Positions 1 through 5,698 of a stretch of 7,380 nucleotides of DNA are shown here, piece after piece. Both the position numbers and the translations under genes were made by a program. The stretch comes from DASZIT01 sp036264255 (GTDB taxonomy: Bacteria > Actinomycetota > Acidimicrobiia > Acidimicrobiales > RAAP-2), in the NCBI GenBank assembly GCA_036264255.1, contig DATARI010000106.1, forward strand, positions 1 to 7,380. The letters run 5' to 3'. The stretch's first letter is position 1; the number at the start of each line of letters is the position of its first letter. Below the pieces are notes generated by a model. The model did not search any database, was not told the origin of the DNA, and saw only the letters and a program-made list of their open reading frames with translations.

Positions 1-494
1 CGGTCACCGCCGCTCTCGGGTCCCACGTCGACCTGGCCGCCACCATCTGTGCGTTGGCCCGGGTGGCCCCCTCGGCGACGACGCCCACCATCCAGGGGGC
101 CGACCTCTCCCCCGTCCTCGCCGACCCGACGGCATCGGTCCGAGACCATGTCCTCTTCGCCCAGGACTCCGCCCAGACCGAGAACCTCAACAAGGTGCGC
201 TACGCCCTCCGCGGTTTCTACGACGGCCGGACCAAGTACGCCCGCTACTACGGGGTGGGCGGTGGGAAGCCGTCGACCGGGCTGTGGGGAAAGTCGCCGG
301 GGGCCAAGCTGTTCGACGTCGACTGCTCGTTCGACGACAACGACCACGAGTGGTACGACCACGACTCCGACCCCGACGAACTGGTAAACCTGGCCAACGA
401 TCGGGCCCGCCGCGGGGAACTCCGCGACGTCTACGAGCGGATGCGCGCCTACGAGGCGGAGTCCTTCATTCCCTTCGGCACCCCGGCCAGCTGA
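1..494 (+). CDS. Sulfatase, C-terminal fragment (5' end outside window)
   Basis: This is the C-terminal part of a sulfatase (alkaline-phosphatase superfamily), an enzyme that hydrolyses sulfate esters. The reading frame is open from base 3, so the gene enters from the left; the TTG at 54 and GTG at 49 are internal and not starts. About 163 residues are visible. The family's C-terminal landmarks are present: HVDLAATICALARV followed by TIQGADLSPVL (the usual 'D-L-x-P-T-L ... G-x-S-L-x-P-L' region), then WYDHDSDPDELVNLAND, matching the 'Y-D-L-x-x-D-P-x-E-x-x-N-L-A' motif, and a final helix with YERMRAYEAE. The formylglycine cysteine and most metal ligands would lie upstream of the window, so activity cannot be judged. 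The substrate is unknown. The last 91 bases recur at 2197-2287 beyond the MFS gene. No clear terminator follows the stop. Confidence 0.9.
   Translation, partial: VTAALGSHVDLAATICALARVAPSATTPTIQGADLSPVLADPTASVRDHVLFAQDSAQTENLNKVRYALRGFYDGRTKYARYYGVGGGKPSTGLWGKSPGAKLFDVDCSFDDNDHEWYDHDSDPDELVNLANDRARRGELRDVYERMRAYEAESFIPFGTPAS
404..494 (+). repeat. Direct repeat, copy 1 (sulfatase 3' end)
   Basis: This 91-bp stretch ends exactly at the sulfatase stop codon. It aligns without gaps to 2197-2287, with 78 of 91 bases identical by hand count. The longest exact run is 27 bp (430-456 against 2223-2249). Both copies lie on the plus strand and flank the MFS exporter gene. Confidence 0.9.
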
Positions 495-624
495 CGGCCC
501 GTGTCGCGGCGGTCGGGAACCGGGTTGAGCGCTTGGGTCCCCATCATCGCTCCCGAAGCGGCCCGGGGTCGTTCGACCAGCCGGTGGCCGCAACCATCAG
601 GACCAACACGTGGGGTAGGCACCG

Positions 625-660
625 TTGTGCGCACCCAGTCAGGTTTGCGACAATGACCGG
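625..660 (+). promoter_or_regulatory. Candidate leaderless promoter of the MFS gene, with palindrome
   Basis: TTGTGC (625-630), an 18-bp spacer and GACAAT (649-654) resemble a -35/-10 pair. The first base of the ATG at 661 lies 7 nt beyond the -10, the distance expected for a leaderless transcript, and no good Shine-Dalgarno sequence precedes the ATG. A perfect 8-bp palindrome, GTGCGCAC (627-634), overlaps the -35 and could be a repressor site, which would suit a drug exporter. The rest of the 495-660 gap holds only a short inverted repeat (GGTCG/CGACC, 567-578) without a T-tract. The prediction rests on consensus matching only. Confidence 0.35.
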
Positions 661-2166
661 ATGGCGGAGGAGGCTCCCAGCCGCTCGATCGACCGCGGCA
701 CCATCGTCGCCCTGGCCGGAACGTCCTTGGTCATCTTCGTGGTGGCCAACGACTTCACGTCGCTGTCGGTTGCACTCCCGGCCATCGAGCGGAACTTCCA
801 CGTCGGGGTGTCCACCGTCCAGTGGACGATCAACTCCTACGCGCTGGGATTTGGAGTCCTCACCATCCCGGGGGGGCGCCTGGCGGATCTCTTCGGCCGC
901 CGGAAGATGTTCGTCGTCGGGGCGGCCATCTTTGCCGGATTCTCCCTCGTCGCCGCCCTGACCCCGGATATCGTCGGATTGATCGCCGCCCGGGCCCTGA
1001 TGTCGGTAGGGGGAGCGCTGATGTGGCCCGCCGCCCTCGGCATGACCTATTCGCTGCTACCCGAATCGCGCCGGGGTCTGGCCGGTGGCCTGGTGCTCGG
1101 AGTGGTGGGCCTCGGGAACGCCGCCGGCCCTCTCATCGGAGGTGTGCTCACCGATGCGTTCGGCTGGCGCTACATCCTGGGCCTGAACGTACCGATCGCC
1201 GCCATCGCCGTGGTCGTCGCCCTTCGTTGGGTTCCCGAGAGCCGGGAGCCATCGGCGGAACGCAGGATCGACTGGTGGGGGATGTCGGTTCTTTCCGGGG
1301 CCTTGGTAGCCCTCCTGTTGGCCTTGGATCAGGCCCCTACCTGGGGCTGGGCAAGCGACGGGGTCATCGGCCTGCTCATCGGATCGGCGATGTTGTTCGT
1401 CGCCTTCCTGGTGGTGGAACGACTCGCGAGGGATTGGGCCCTCATTCCTCCTGAGGTGGTCCACAACCGCGAGTTCCGGGCGGCCCTTCTGGCCATTCTG
1501 CTGATGAGCATGACGTTTTTCACCGTGCTCGTCTACCTGCCCCAATTCACGGAAAAGTTGCTCGGTTTCTCCGCTCTCCGTTCGGGCGTCGGGTTGTTGC
1601 CACTGATGATCGTCTTCGGTGGCTCTTCGTTCGTGGCCGCTCGGCTCTACGAACGGTACGGAGCCAAGCGGGTGGCGGTGGGCGGCGCGGTCTGCCTCCC
1701 GCTCGGGATGCTGGCGCTGTCGTTCCTGTCGGTCGGCTCTGGATACGACGTACTGGTCCCCGGGATGGTGGTGCTGGGCCTCGGCACCGGGCTGTTCTAC
1801 TCGGCGGCGTTCACCGCCGGGGTGTCTTCCCTGTCGGCGGACCGGGCCAGCCTGGCCAGCGGGATCATCTACATGGTGCAGGTGGCCGGCGGTTCGATCG
1901 GCCTGGGGGTGGCGACGGCCATCGTGACTGCCGTCGGCGGCAACCAGGCGCGAGCGGGCGGCCATGCCCAGGCCGCATTTGCCCACGGGGTACAGACCAG
2001 CTTCCGGGTAAGCGCCGCCCTGGCGCTCGCCGGAGTGCTGGTCACCGTCGGATTCGTCGGCGGACGGCTCCGCCGAGCCCACCGGGCGGGAGATGTCTCC
2101 CAGGACAAGATTTGGACACGACTCCTCCACCTCGGATCCCCACCCGTTCGACCCACCGGTGACTAG
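661..2166 (+). CDS. MFS exporter, DHA2 (EmrB/QacA-like, 14-TM) family
   Basis: This is a 501-residue integral membrane protein of the major facilitator superfamily, most like the 14-helix drug:H+ antiporters that expel hydrophobic compounds. The first helix carries NDFTSLSVALPAI (about 30-42), corresponding to the DHA2 'D-x-T-x-V-N-V-A-L-P' motif. GGRLADLFGRR (71-81) is motif A in the loop between helices 2 and 3. GNAAGPLIGG (152-161) is the antiporter motif C in helix 5, followed by GWRYILGLNVPIA. Length fits 14 helices. The ATG at 661 is preferred over the in-frame TTG at 625 because the added 12 residues are polar and 661 suits a leaderless start. Codon use is looser than in the neighbouring genes (TTG leucine at 1303, 1318 and 1324; frequent GGA and TCG), which hints at a separate history. 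The gene lies between two copies of a sulfatase 3' end. The transported substrate is unknown. Confidence 0.92.
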   Translation: MAEEAPSRSIDRGTIVALAGTSLVIFVVANDFTSLSVALPAIERNFHVGVSTVQWTINSYALGFGVLTIPGGRLADLFGRRKMFVVGAAIFAGFSLVAALTPDIVGLIAARALMSVGGALMWPAALGMTYSLLPESRRGLAGGLVLGVVGLGNAAGPLIGGVLTDAFGWRYILGLNVPIAAIAVVVALRWVPESREPSAERRIDWWGMSVLSGALVALLLALDQAPTWGWASDGVIGLLIGSAMLFVAFLVVERLARDWALIPPEVVHNREFRAALLAILLMSMTFFTVLVYLPQFTEKLLGFSALRSGVGLLPLMIVFGGSSFVAARLYERYGAKRVAVGGAVCLPLGMLALSFLSVGSGYDVLVPGMVVLGLGTGLFYSAAFTAGVSSLSADRASLASGIIYMVQVAGGSIGLGVATAIVTAVGGNQARAGGHAQAAFAHGVQTSFRVSAALALAGVLVTVGFVGGRLRRAHRAGDVSQDKIWTRLLHLGSPPVRPTGD

Positions 2167-2196
2167 GACCCCAATGGGGAAAGCGATCCAACCACC

Positions 2197-2287
2197 GGCC
2201 CGCCGCGGTGACCTCCGCGACCTCTACGAGCGGATGCGCGCCTACGAGGTGGAGTCTTTTTTCCCCTTCGGCGCCGACGCCACCTGA
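2197..2287 (+). pseudogene. Sulfatase 3'-end remnant (direct repeat, copy 2)
   Basis: This 91-bp relic encodes the last residues of a sulfatase and stops at an equivalent TGA. In frame it reads ARRGDLRDLYERMRAYEVES and onward, against ARRGELRDVYERMRAYEAES in the gene ending at 494; 22 of the final 29 residues match. Homology fades abruptly just upstream: a CCAAC block in both copies may extend it a few bases with an indel. No catalytic part exists, so it cannot make a working sulfatase. An open frame runs in from an ATG at 2093 inside the MFS 3' end, but that start lies in another gene and the added residues are not sulfatase-like. The relic overlaps the antisense 3' end of the phosphatase gene. 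It may be the tail of a second tandem sulfatase, or the displaced tail left by insertion of the MFS segment. Confidence 0.8.
2220..2262 (+). terminator. Weak terminator-like stem plus T6 tract in the remnant
   Basis: ACCTC (2220-2224) can pair with GAGGT (2246-2250), and TTTTTT lies at 2257-2262, about 90 bp after the MFS stop. In the parent copy at 404-494 neither the full stem nor the T-tract is present. The stem is only 5 bp, the loop is 21 nt, and 6 nt separate stem from T-tract, so this is a poor intrinsic terminator. Confidence 0.2.
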
Positions 2288-2796
2288 TCGGCCAGCTGCA
2301 GCCGGAGGTGCTCGACCAGCCCCCGGCACCCTGCCTCGATCATGCCCAGGCAGGCCTCGAAGTCGGCCCGATCGCCGTAGTACGGATCGGGGACGTCCAT
2401 GTTGCCCTGGGCCCTCGGGTCGTAGGAACGGAGCAGGACCAGCTTGGCCTCGTGGTCGTCCCGTCCCCCGGCCCGATGGCGGGCCAGTCCCCGGAGGGTC
2501 TGGTGGTGGTGGCGGGCCATGGAGACCACCAGGTCGGTGTCGTCCAGCCAGACGGTCTCGAACGCCCGTGCCCGGTGCCCGTGATCGACATAGCCGTGGG
2601 CGTGGAGGACCTCGGCGGCCCGGGGATCCATCGGCTCGCCGGCGTGCCAGTTGCCGGTCCCGGCACTGGAGATCTCCAGGTGGTCGCCCAACGTCGAGCC
2701 GTCGGCCATCGGGGTGCCGGCGGCCAGGTGGCGGAGGACCACGTCGGCGATCGGGGACCGGCAGATGTTGCCGGTGCAGACGAAGCAGACCCTCAT
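2242..2796 (-). CDS. Low-molecular-weight protein tyrosine phosphatase
   Basis: This 184-residue cytoplasmic protein belongs to the LMW-PTP/arsenate-reductase-like fold, which removes phosphate from phosphotyrosine through a cysteine-phosphate intermediate. The P-loop VCTGNICRS lies at the extreme N-terminus, with nucleophile C7 and R13 (C-x5-R). The general-acid loop is DPYYGD with D137, as in true phosphatases of this family. Residues about 25-40 and 105-118 form loops longer than usual, making the protein longer than the typical 150-160 residues. Its ATG overlaps the stop of the upstream kinase gene by 4 bp (ATGA), indicating translational coupling. The C-terminal tail (about 170-184, including APKGKKDSTS) is encoded antisense to the sulfatase remnant and extends past the predicted fold. 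The phosphoprotein substrate is unknown; the adjacent kinase-like protein is a reasonable partner to test. Confidence 0.92.
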   Translation of the reverse strand: MRVCFVCTGNICRSPIADVVLRHLAAGTPMADGSTLGDHLEISSAGTGNWHAGEPMDPRAAEVLHAHGYVDHGHRARAFETVWLDDTDLVVSMARHHHQTLRGLARHRAGGRDDHEAKLVLLRSYDPRAQGNMDVPDPYYGDRADFEACLGMIEAGCRGLVEHLRLQLADQVASAPKGKKDSTS

Positions 2797-4307
2797 ACCG
2801 GCTCCGGGTCCTGACGAGTGCGGGGCAGGGACGAGGTCAGGGTCGGGGTGGGGGCCGACTCAAGCAGCGACTCGAAGAAGGCCCGGTCCTGGAAGAGAGG
2901 CACATCGGCGAGGAACATCTTGCCGTAGCGCTCGAAATACATCAGCTGCTTGCCCAGGAGGAACGTGCCCCGGTCGAACTCGGAGTCGGTGCCGCCCGAC
3001 TCGTCGGCCAGCCGGCGGAGCTTCCGCTGGGCCCGGAGCCGGCCGGCCACCGCCCGGACCGAGCGGTTCTGGGCCTCGATCCCCTGGGCTTTGGCCGCCT
3101 GCACCTGGGGCGCCTGGATCAGCGCCCCGAGGCTCACCTCCCCGAACGGGCGCAGGAGGATCGGCTCGATCAATCCCTGGACGAAGACGGCCAACTCATC
3201 GTCGGACAGGCCCAGCCCCTGCTGCATGGCCGGACCGTAGGTGCGGGTGAGGTGGGCGGCGATGTCGCCCCAGGCATCCTGGTTGCCGAGCACCGCCTCC
3301 AGCAGGCGGATGAAGAAGTAGTGGGTCTCGGGGTCGAGGCGTCCAACGATGCCCCAGTCGATGACCCCGATGCGGCCGTCCCGGAGCAGGAGCATGTTGC
3401 CGGCGTGCACGTCCCCGTGGAACGCCCCCCACCGCACGGTGGTGAGGAAGAAGGCCCGCACCACCTGCTCGACCAGCGGGGCCGGGTCCACCCCGAACCG
3501 GGCGGCACCGGACAGGTCGTCGATGGGCACCCCGTCGAGGAACTCCATGGTCAGCACGTTGGGCCCGGACAGCTCCGGGTAGGGCCTGGGCACCACGATG
3601 AGCGGGAGGTCGAACTCCTCCAGCAGGATGCGGAAGGCGGCCAACGCCCGGGCCTCGTTGCGGAGGTCGAGCTCCTCGCCGATCTGGACCCGGAATCCGG
3701 AGAACAGCTGCATGAGGGTCCCGGCCGACTGGTCGCCGGTCTGCTTGGCCACCATGTCGAGCAGCGGCTGCAACAGGTCGAGGTCGATCGACACCATCGA
3801 CTCGATGCCGGGGCGGAGGACCTTGACGGCCACATCGGTCCCGTCGTGGAGGGTGGCCCGGTGGACCACCGCGATGGAGGCCCGGCCGATCGGGTTGGGG
3901 TCGAAGTGGGTGAAGGCCTCATGCAGCGGCATCCCGAGGTCGCTCTCGATCACGTCCCGGACCGTCTCGAAGTCGACTTTCGGGCCGGTGTCGAGGCAGG
4001 CCCGGAACTCGTCGGCGAACTCCTCGCCGAACACCCCCGGCGACGAGGCCACCAGCTGGCCGAACTTCATGTAGGTGCCGCCGAGGTCCTCGAAGGTCTT
4101 CCGCAGCGGGCGGGCCAGCACCGCCAGGGGCAGCGGGCCCTGGCGGGCGTGGCGGAGCTGGCGGAACGCCACCCCGGTGAAGTGCTTGGCGGACACCTCG
4201 GCGATCACCGCGCCGCGCCGGGCCAGCTCCCGCCGGGTGGGTCGGGGCAGCCTCCGGGCGTGGATCCGGGGGATCCGCGGATCGGATGTGGCAATGGCGA
4301 GCACCAT
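2793..4307 (-). CDS. UbiB/ABC1 (AarF/ADCK)-family atypical protein kinase
   Basis: This is a 504-residue protein kinase-like protein of the ABC1/UbiB family, which in known members acts as an ATPase or small-molecule kinase linked to quinone and lipid metabolism. The family-specific KxGQ motif is KFGQ (81-84). The nucleotide loop reads PIGRASIAVVHRA (139-151), with GRAS in place of the usual AAAS and V in place of Q in the following IAQVH. The ATP-binding lysine is K162 (VAVKVLRP). The catalytic loop is HGDVHAGN (297-304) and the metal-binding motif is DWG (317-319). No C-terminal transmembrane pair is visible, unlike proteobacterial UbiB. The ATG at 4307 is chosen because the frame upstream, to a GTG at 4466, encodes a proline-rich, low-complexity stretch unlike the family. 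It is first in an operon with the tyrosine phosphatase. Since actinobacteria generally use menaquinone, a ubiquinone role is unlikely and the substrate is unknown. Confidence 0.88.
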   Translation of the reverse strand: MVLAIATSDPRIPRIHARRLPRPTRRELARRGAVIAEVSAKHFTGVAFRQLRHARQGPLPLAVLARPLRKTFEDLGGTYMKFGQLVASSPGVFGEEFADEFRACLDTGPKVDFETVRDVIESDLGMPLHEAFTHFDPNPIGRASIAVVHRATLHDGTDVAVKVLRPGIESMVSIDLDLLQPLLDMVAKQTGDQSAGTLMQLFSGFRVQIGEELDLRNEARALAAFRILLEEFDLPLIVVPRPYPELSGPNVLTMEFLDGVPIDDLSGAARFGVDPAPLVEQVVRAFFLTTVRWGAFHGDVHAGNMLLLRDGRIGVIDWGIVGRLDPETHYFFIRLLEAVLGNQDAWGDIAAHLTRTYGPAMQQGLGLSDDELAVFVQGLIEPILLRPFGEVSLGALIQAPQVQAAKAQGIEAQNRSVRAVAGRLRAQRKLRRLADESGGTDSEFDRGTFLLGKQLMYFERYGKMFLADVPLFQDRAFFESLLESAPTPTLTSSLPRTRQDPEPV

Positions 4308-4343
4308 GCCGAGCAGCCTACGGGTCGGAGGACTCGGTGGTTT
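4308..4343 (-). promoter_or_regulatory. Candidate promoter of the kinase-phosphatase operon
   Basis: On the minus strand TAGGCT (4320 down to 4315) fits the actinobacterial TANNNT -10 pattern and ends 8 nt before the A of the ATG at 4307, so transcription could start at or next to the start codon. There is no recognisable Shine-Dalgarno sequence. The hexamer at -35 spacing (AAACCA, 4343 to 4338) is a poor match. Confidence 0.3.
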
Positions 4344-4385
4344 CCCCTCCGACGCGGTCGTCGGAGACGGCGGGGTTCGGAGGAC
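4325..4385. repeat. Short TCGGAG repeats and 8-bp hairpin
   Basis: TCGGAGGAC occurs at 4325-4333 and 4377-4385, and TCGGAGAC at 4361-4368, all in the same orientation. An inverted copy within 4347-4354 pairs with 4359-4366 to form an 8-bp stem (CTCCGACG/CGTCGGAG) with a 4-nt loop. The cluster lies just upstream of the kinase start, in the divergent intergenic region. It could be a set of regulator sites; in such GC-rich DNA chance remains possible. Confidence 0.4.
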
Positions 4386-4388
4386 CGA

Positions 4389-4423
4389 GGGTGCTGGCAC
4401 CCGGCAGGGAGGCTGGTTAGGGT
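4389..4423 (+). promoter_or_regulatory. Candidate promoter with overlapping inverted repeat, toward the PPOX genes
   Basis: CTGGCA (4394-4399), an 18-bp spacer and TAGGGT (4418-4423) resemble a -35/-10 pair. The inverted repeat GGGTGC-TG-GCACCC (4389-4402) covers the -35 and could be an operator for a dimeric regulator. If used, it would give a leader of about 150 nt before the gene at 4579. Confidence 0.3.
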
Positions 4424-4520
4424 GACCCGCCACCACAGCCTGGTGGTCCGCTTTCGGGCTCCGCACCTGAAGAAGTCGACGCCATCATTGGTACGCTCCC
4501 TTCGATAGCGGACGCAACCT

Positions 4521-4549
4521 GCCGAGCGTCCGGCTCGGCCGGGGGCCGA
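4521..4549 (+). promoter_or_regulatory. Two mutually exclusive leader hairpins
   Basis: GCCGAGC (4521-4527) pairs with GCTCGGC (4533-4539) around a 5-nt loop, a 7-bp stem. TCGGCC (4535-4540) pairs with GGCCGA (4544-4549) around GGG, a 6-bp stem. The two share bases 4535-4539, so only one can form at a time. They end 14 nt before GGGAG (4563-4567), upstream of the start at 4579. No known riboswitch class is recognised. Confidence 0.35.
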
Positions 4550-4578
4550 TCGAGGAAGCCAAGGGAGCGGAAGGAACC

Positions 4579-5097
4579 ATGAGCGAACCCGTCCAGGAGC
4601 CGAGCCAGCAGATGGGACACGGGGTGAACCAGCGGGCATCGATCCGGATGACACCGGAGGAGGTCGACGCCTTCCTCCACGAGCGGCGCCCGATGACCAT
4701 GTGCACCCTCAACCACGACGGCTCCATCCACGCGGTGGCCATGTGGTACGGATTCCTGGAGGGGGCGGTCGCCATCGAGACCAAGGCCAAGGCCCAGAAG
4801 GCGGTGAACCTGACCCGGGACCCGCGCATCACCTGCATGTTCGAGGACGGCGACTATTACGAAGAGCTGCGGGGGGTCGAACTGGTGGGCCACGCGGAGA
4901 TGGTGGAGGATCCCGACCGCCGGTTCGACCTCGGAATCAACCTCTTCGAGCGGTACTACGGCAACTACTCCGAGGACCTCCGCCCCTTCGTGGAGACGAT
5001 GCTCAACAAGCGGATCGTGGCCAAGCTGATCGTCGACCGGGTGGTGTCCTGGGACCACCGCAAGCTCGGTCTCCCCTCCACCCGTCCGGCGTCCTAG
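4579..5097 (+). CDS. PPOX-fold (split beta-barrel) flavin/F420-dependent oxidoreductase family protein
   Basis: This 172-residue soluble protein belongs to the pyridoxamine-5'-phosphate-oxidase-like superfamily, whose actinobacterial members bind FMN, F420 or other cofactors. After a polar N-terminal stretch of about 20 residues comes the typical order: a helix (MTPEEVDAFLHERRP, 24-38), strand MTMCTLNHDGSIHAVAMWYGF (39-59) matching 'x-T-x-x-x-D-G-x-P-h-x-x-P-x-W', then ETKAKAQKAVNLTRDPRITCMFEDG (67-91) matching the 'x-K-x-x-N-L-x-R-D-P-R-V' phosphate-contact segment, and GVELVGHAEMVED (99-111). The ATG at 4579 has GGAAGGA at 4569-4575 and GGGAG at 4563-4567 upstream. A second PPOX protein begins 6 bp downstream, so the two are very likely cotranscribed. 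The cofactor (F420, FMN or haem) and substrate cannot be decided from sequence alone. Confidence 0.87.
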   Translation: MSEPVQEPSQQMGHGVNQRASIRMTPEEVDAFLHERRPMTMCTLNHDGSIHAVAMWYGFLEGAVAIETKAKAQKAVNLTRDPRITCMFEDGDYYEELRGVELVGHAEMVEDPDRRFDLGINLFERYYGNYSEDLRPFVETMLNKRIVAKLIVDRVVSWDHRKLGLPSTRPAS

Positions 5098-5103
5098 GGG
5101 GTC

Positions 5104-5568
5104 GTGGTGGCCGCCCACCCGATGAGCGATGACGAGGTACGGGCGTTCGTGCTGGCCGAGCCGCCCCGTACCGCCAAGGTGGCAACGGTGCGGGCCGACG
5201 GCAGCCCCCACCTCGCCCCGGTCTGGTTCGCCCTGGACCCCTCCACCGCCGACGGCGACAACCCGCTCGGGGACATCGTCTTCAACACCGACGTCGACTC
5301 GGTGAAGGGCCGGACCCTGCGGCGGGACCCGCGGGTGAGCATCTGCCTCGACGACGAGCGGCCCCCGTTCTCCTTCGTGATTATCCAAGGCGAGGCGACC
5401 CTGAGCGACGATCTCGAAGAGGTGGCCCGCTGGTCGGCCGTCCTCGGTGGGCGCTACATGGGGGCGGACCGGGCCGAGGAGTACGGGCGCCGCAACGGCG
5501 TGCCCGGTGAGCTCTTGGTGCGGGTGCGACCCCGGCACATCGTGGGAGTGGCCGAGCTCGCTTCCTGA
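5104..5568 (+). CDS. PPOX-class F420-dependent-like oxidoreductase (Rv1155/TIGR03618-like)
   Basis: This 154-residue split-barrel protein is a distant paralogue of the product encoded just upstream. RTAKVATVRADGSPHLAPVWFAL (22-44) and NTDVDSVKGRTLRRDPRVSICLDD (61-84) match the 'K-G-x-x-L-x-R-D-P-R-V-S-L' pattern common in F420-binding actinobacterial members, followed by FSFVIIQGEATL (89-100), the usual 'v-x-G-x-a' strand. The C-terminal part includes RVRPRHIVGV. Possible starts are GTG 5104, GTG 5107 and ATG 5122. AGGGGG (5096-5101), which overlaps the preceding stop codon, is better spaced for 5107 (5 nt) than for 5104 (2 nt), so the true start may be 5107. F420 use is inferred from family resemblance. 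The sequence differs enough from the upstream neighbour that this is not a recent duplication. Confidence 0.88.
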   Translation: MVAAHPMSDDEVRAFVLAEPPRTAKVATVRADGSPHLAPVWFALDPSTADGDNPLGDIVFNTDVDSVKGRTLRRDPRVSICLDDERPPFSFVIIQGEATLSDDLEEVARWSAVLGGRYMGADRAEEYGRRNGVPGELLVRVRPRHIVGVAELAS

Positions 5569-5646
5569 TCTTCCTGCGGTCGTGCGTCGGGTTTGATTTC
5601 GGCGCTCGACATCAGGCTCTGGGTAGGCGGCGATCAACCCGCGCGT

Positions 5647-5663
5647 CACGCTCGGCGAGCGTG
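5647..5663. repeat. Perfect 7-bp inverted repeat
   Basis: CACGCTC-GGC-GAGCGTG forms a perfect 7-bp stem with a 3-nt loop in the 186-bp gap between the second PPOX gene and the SDR gene. No T-tract follows on either strand, so it is more likely an operator or a weak RNA hairpin than an intrinsic terminator. Confidence 0.45.
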
Positions 5664-5698
5664 TATCAAGACACCGGTCTCGCCGCCACTCCGGCGAC

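Noticed and set aside
567..578. GGTCG-TT-CGACC as a terminator after the sulfatase
   Set aside because: The stem has 5 bp with a 2-nt loop, and there is no T-tract.
2170..2180. CCCCAATGGGG as a terminator between the MFS and phosphatase genes
   Set aside because: The stem has only 4 bp with a 3-nt loop and no T-tract follows on either strand.
2093..2287. A 64-codon open frame ending in the sulfatase remnant, as a small protein gene
   Set aside because: Its ATG lies inside the 3' end of the MFS gene in another frame, there is no good ribosome binding site, and only the last 29 residues resemble anything. It is better described as a relic.
404..2287. The two 91-bp copies as inverted repeats or ends of an insertion sequence
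   Set aside because: They are direct rather than inverted, are coding sequence of a sulfatase, and no transposase lies between them.
4308..4466. N-terminal extension of the kinase to a GTG at 4466
   Set aside because: The extra 53 residues are proline-rich, low-complexity and unlike UbiB proteins. The ATG at 4307 gives a normal family N-terminus and has a plausible -10 in front.
2208..4508. A 766-codon open frame on the plus strand across the phosphatase and kinase genes
   Set aside because: It is antisense to two genes with clear family motifs. Its product is compositionally biased, with no recognisable domain; such long antisense frames follow from the G/C third-position bias of the real genes.
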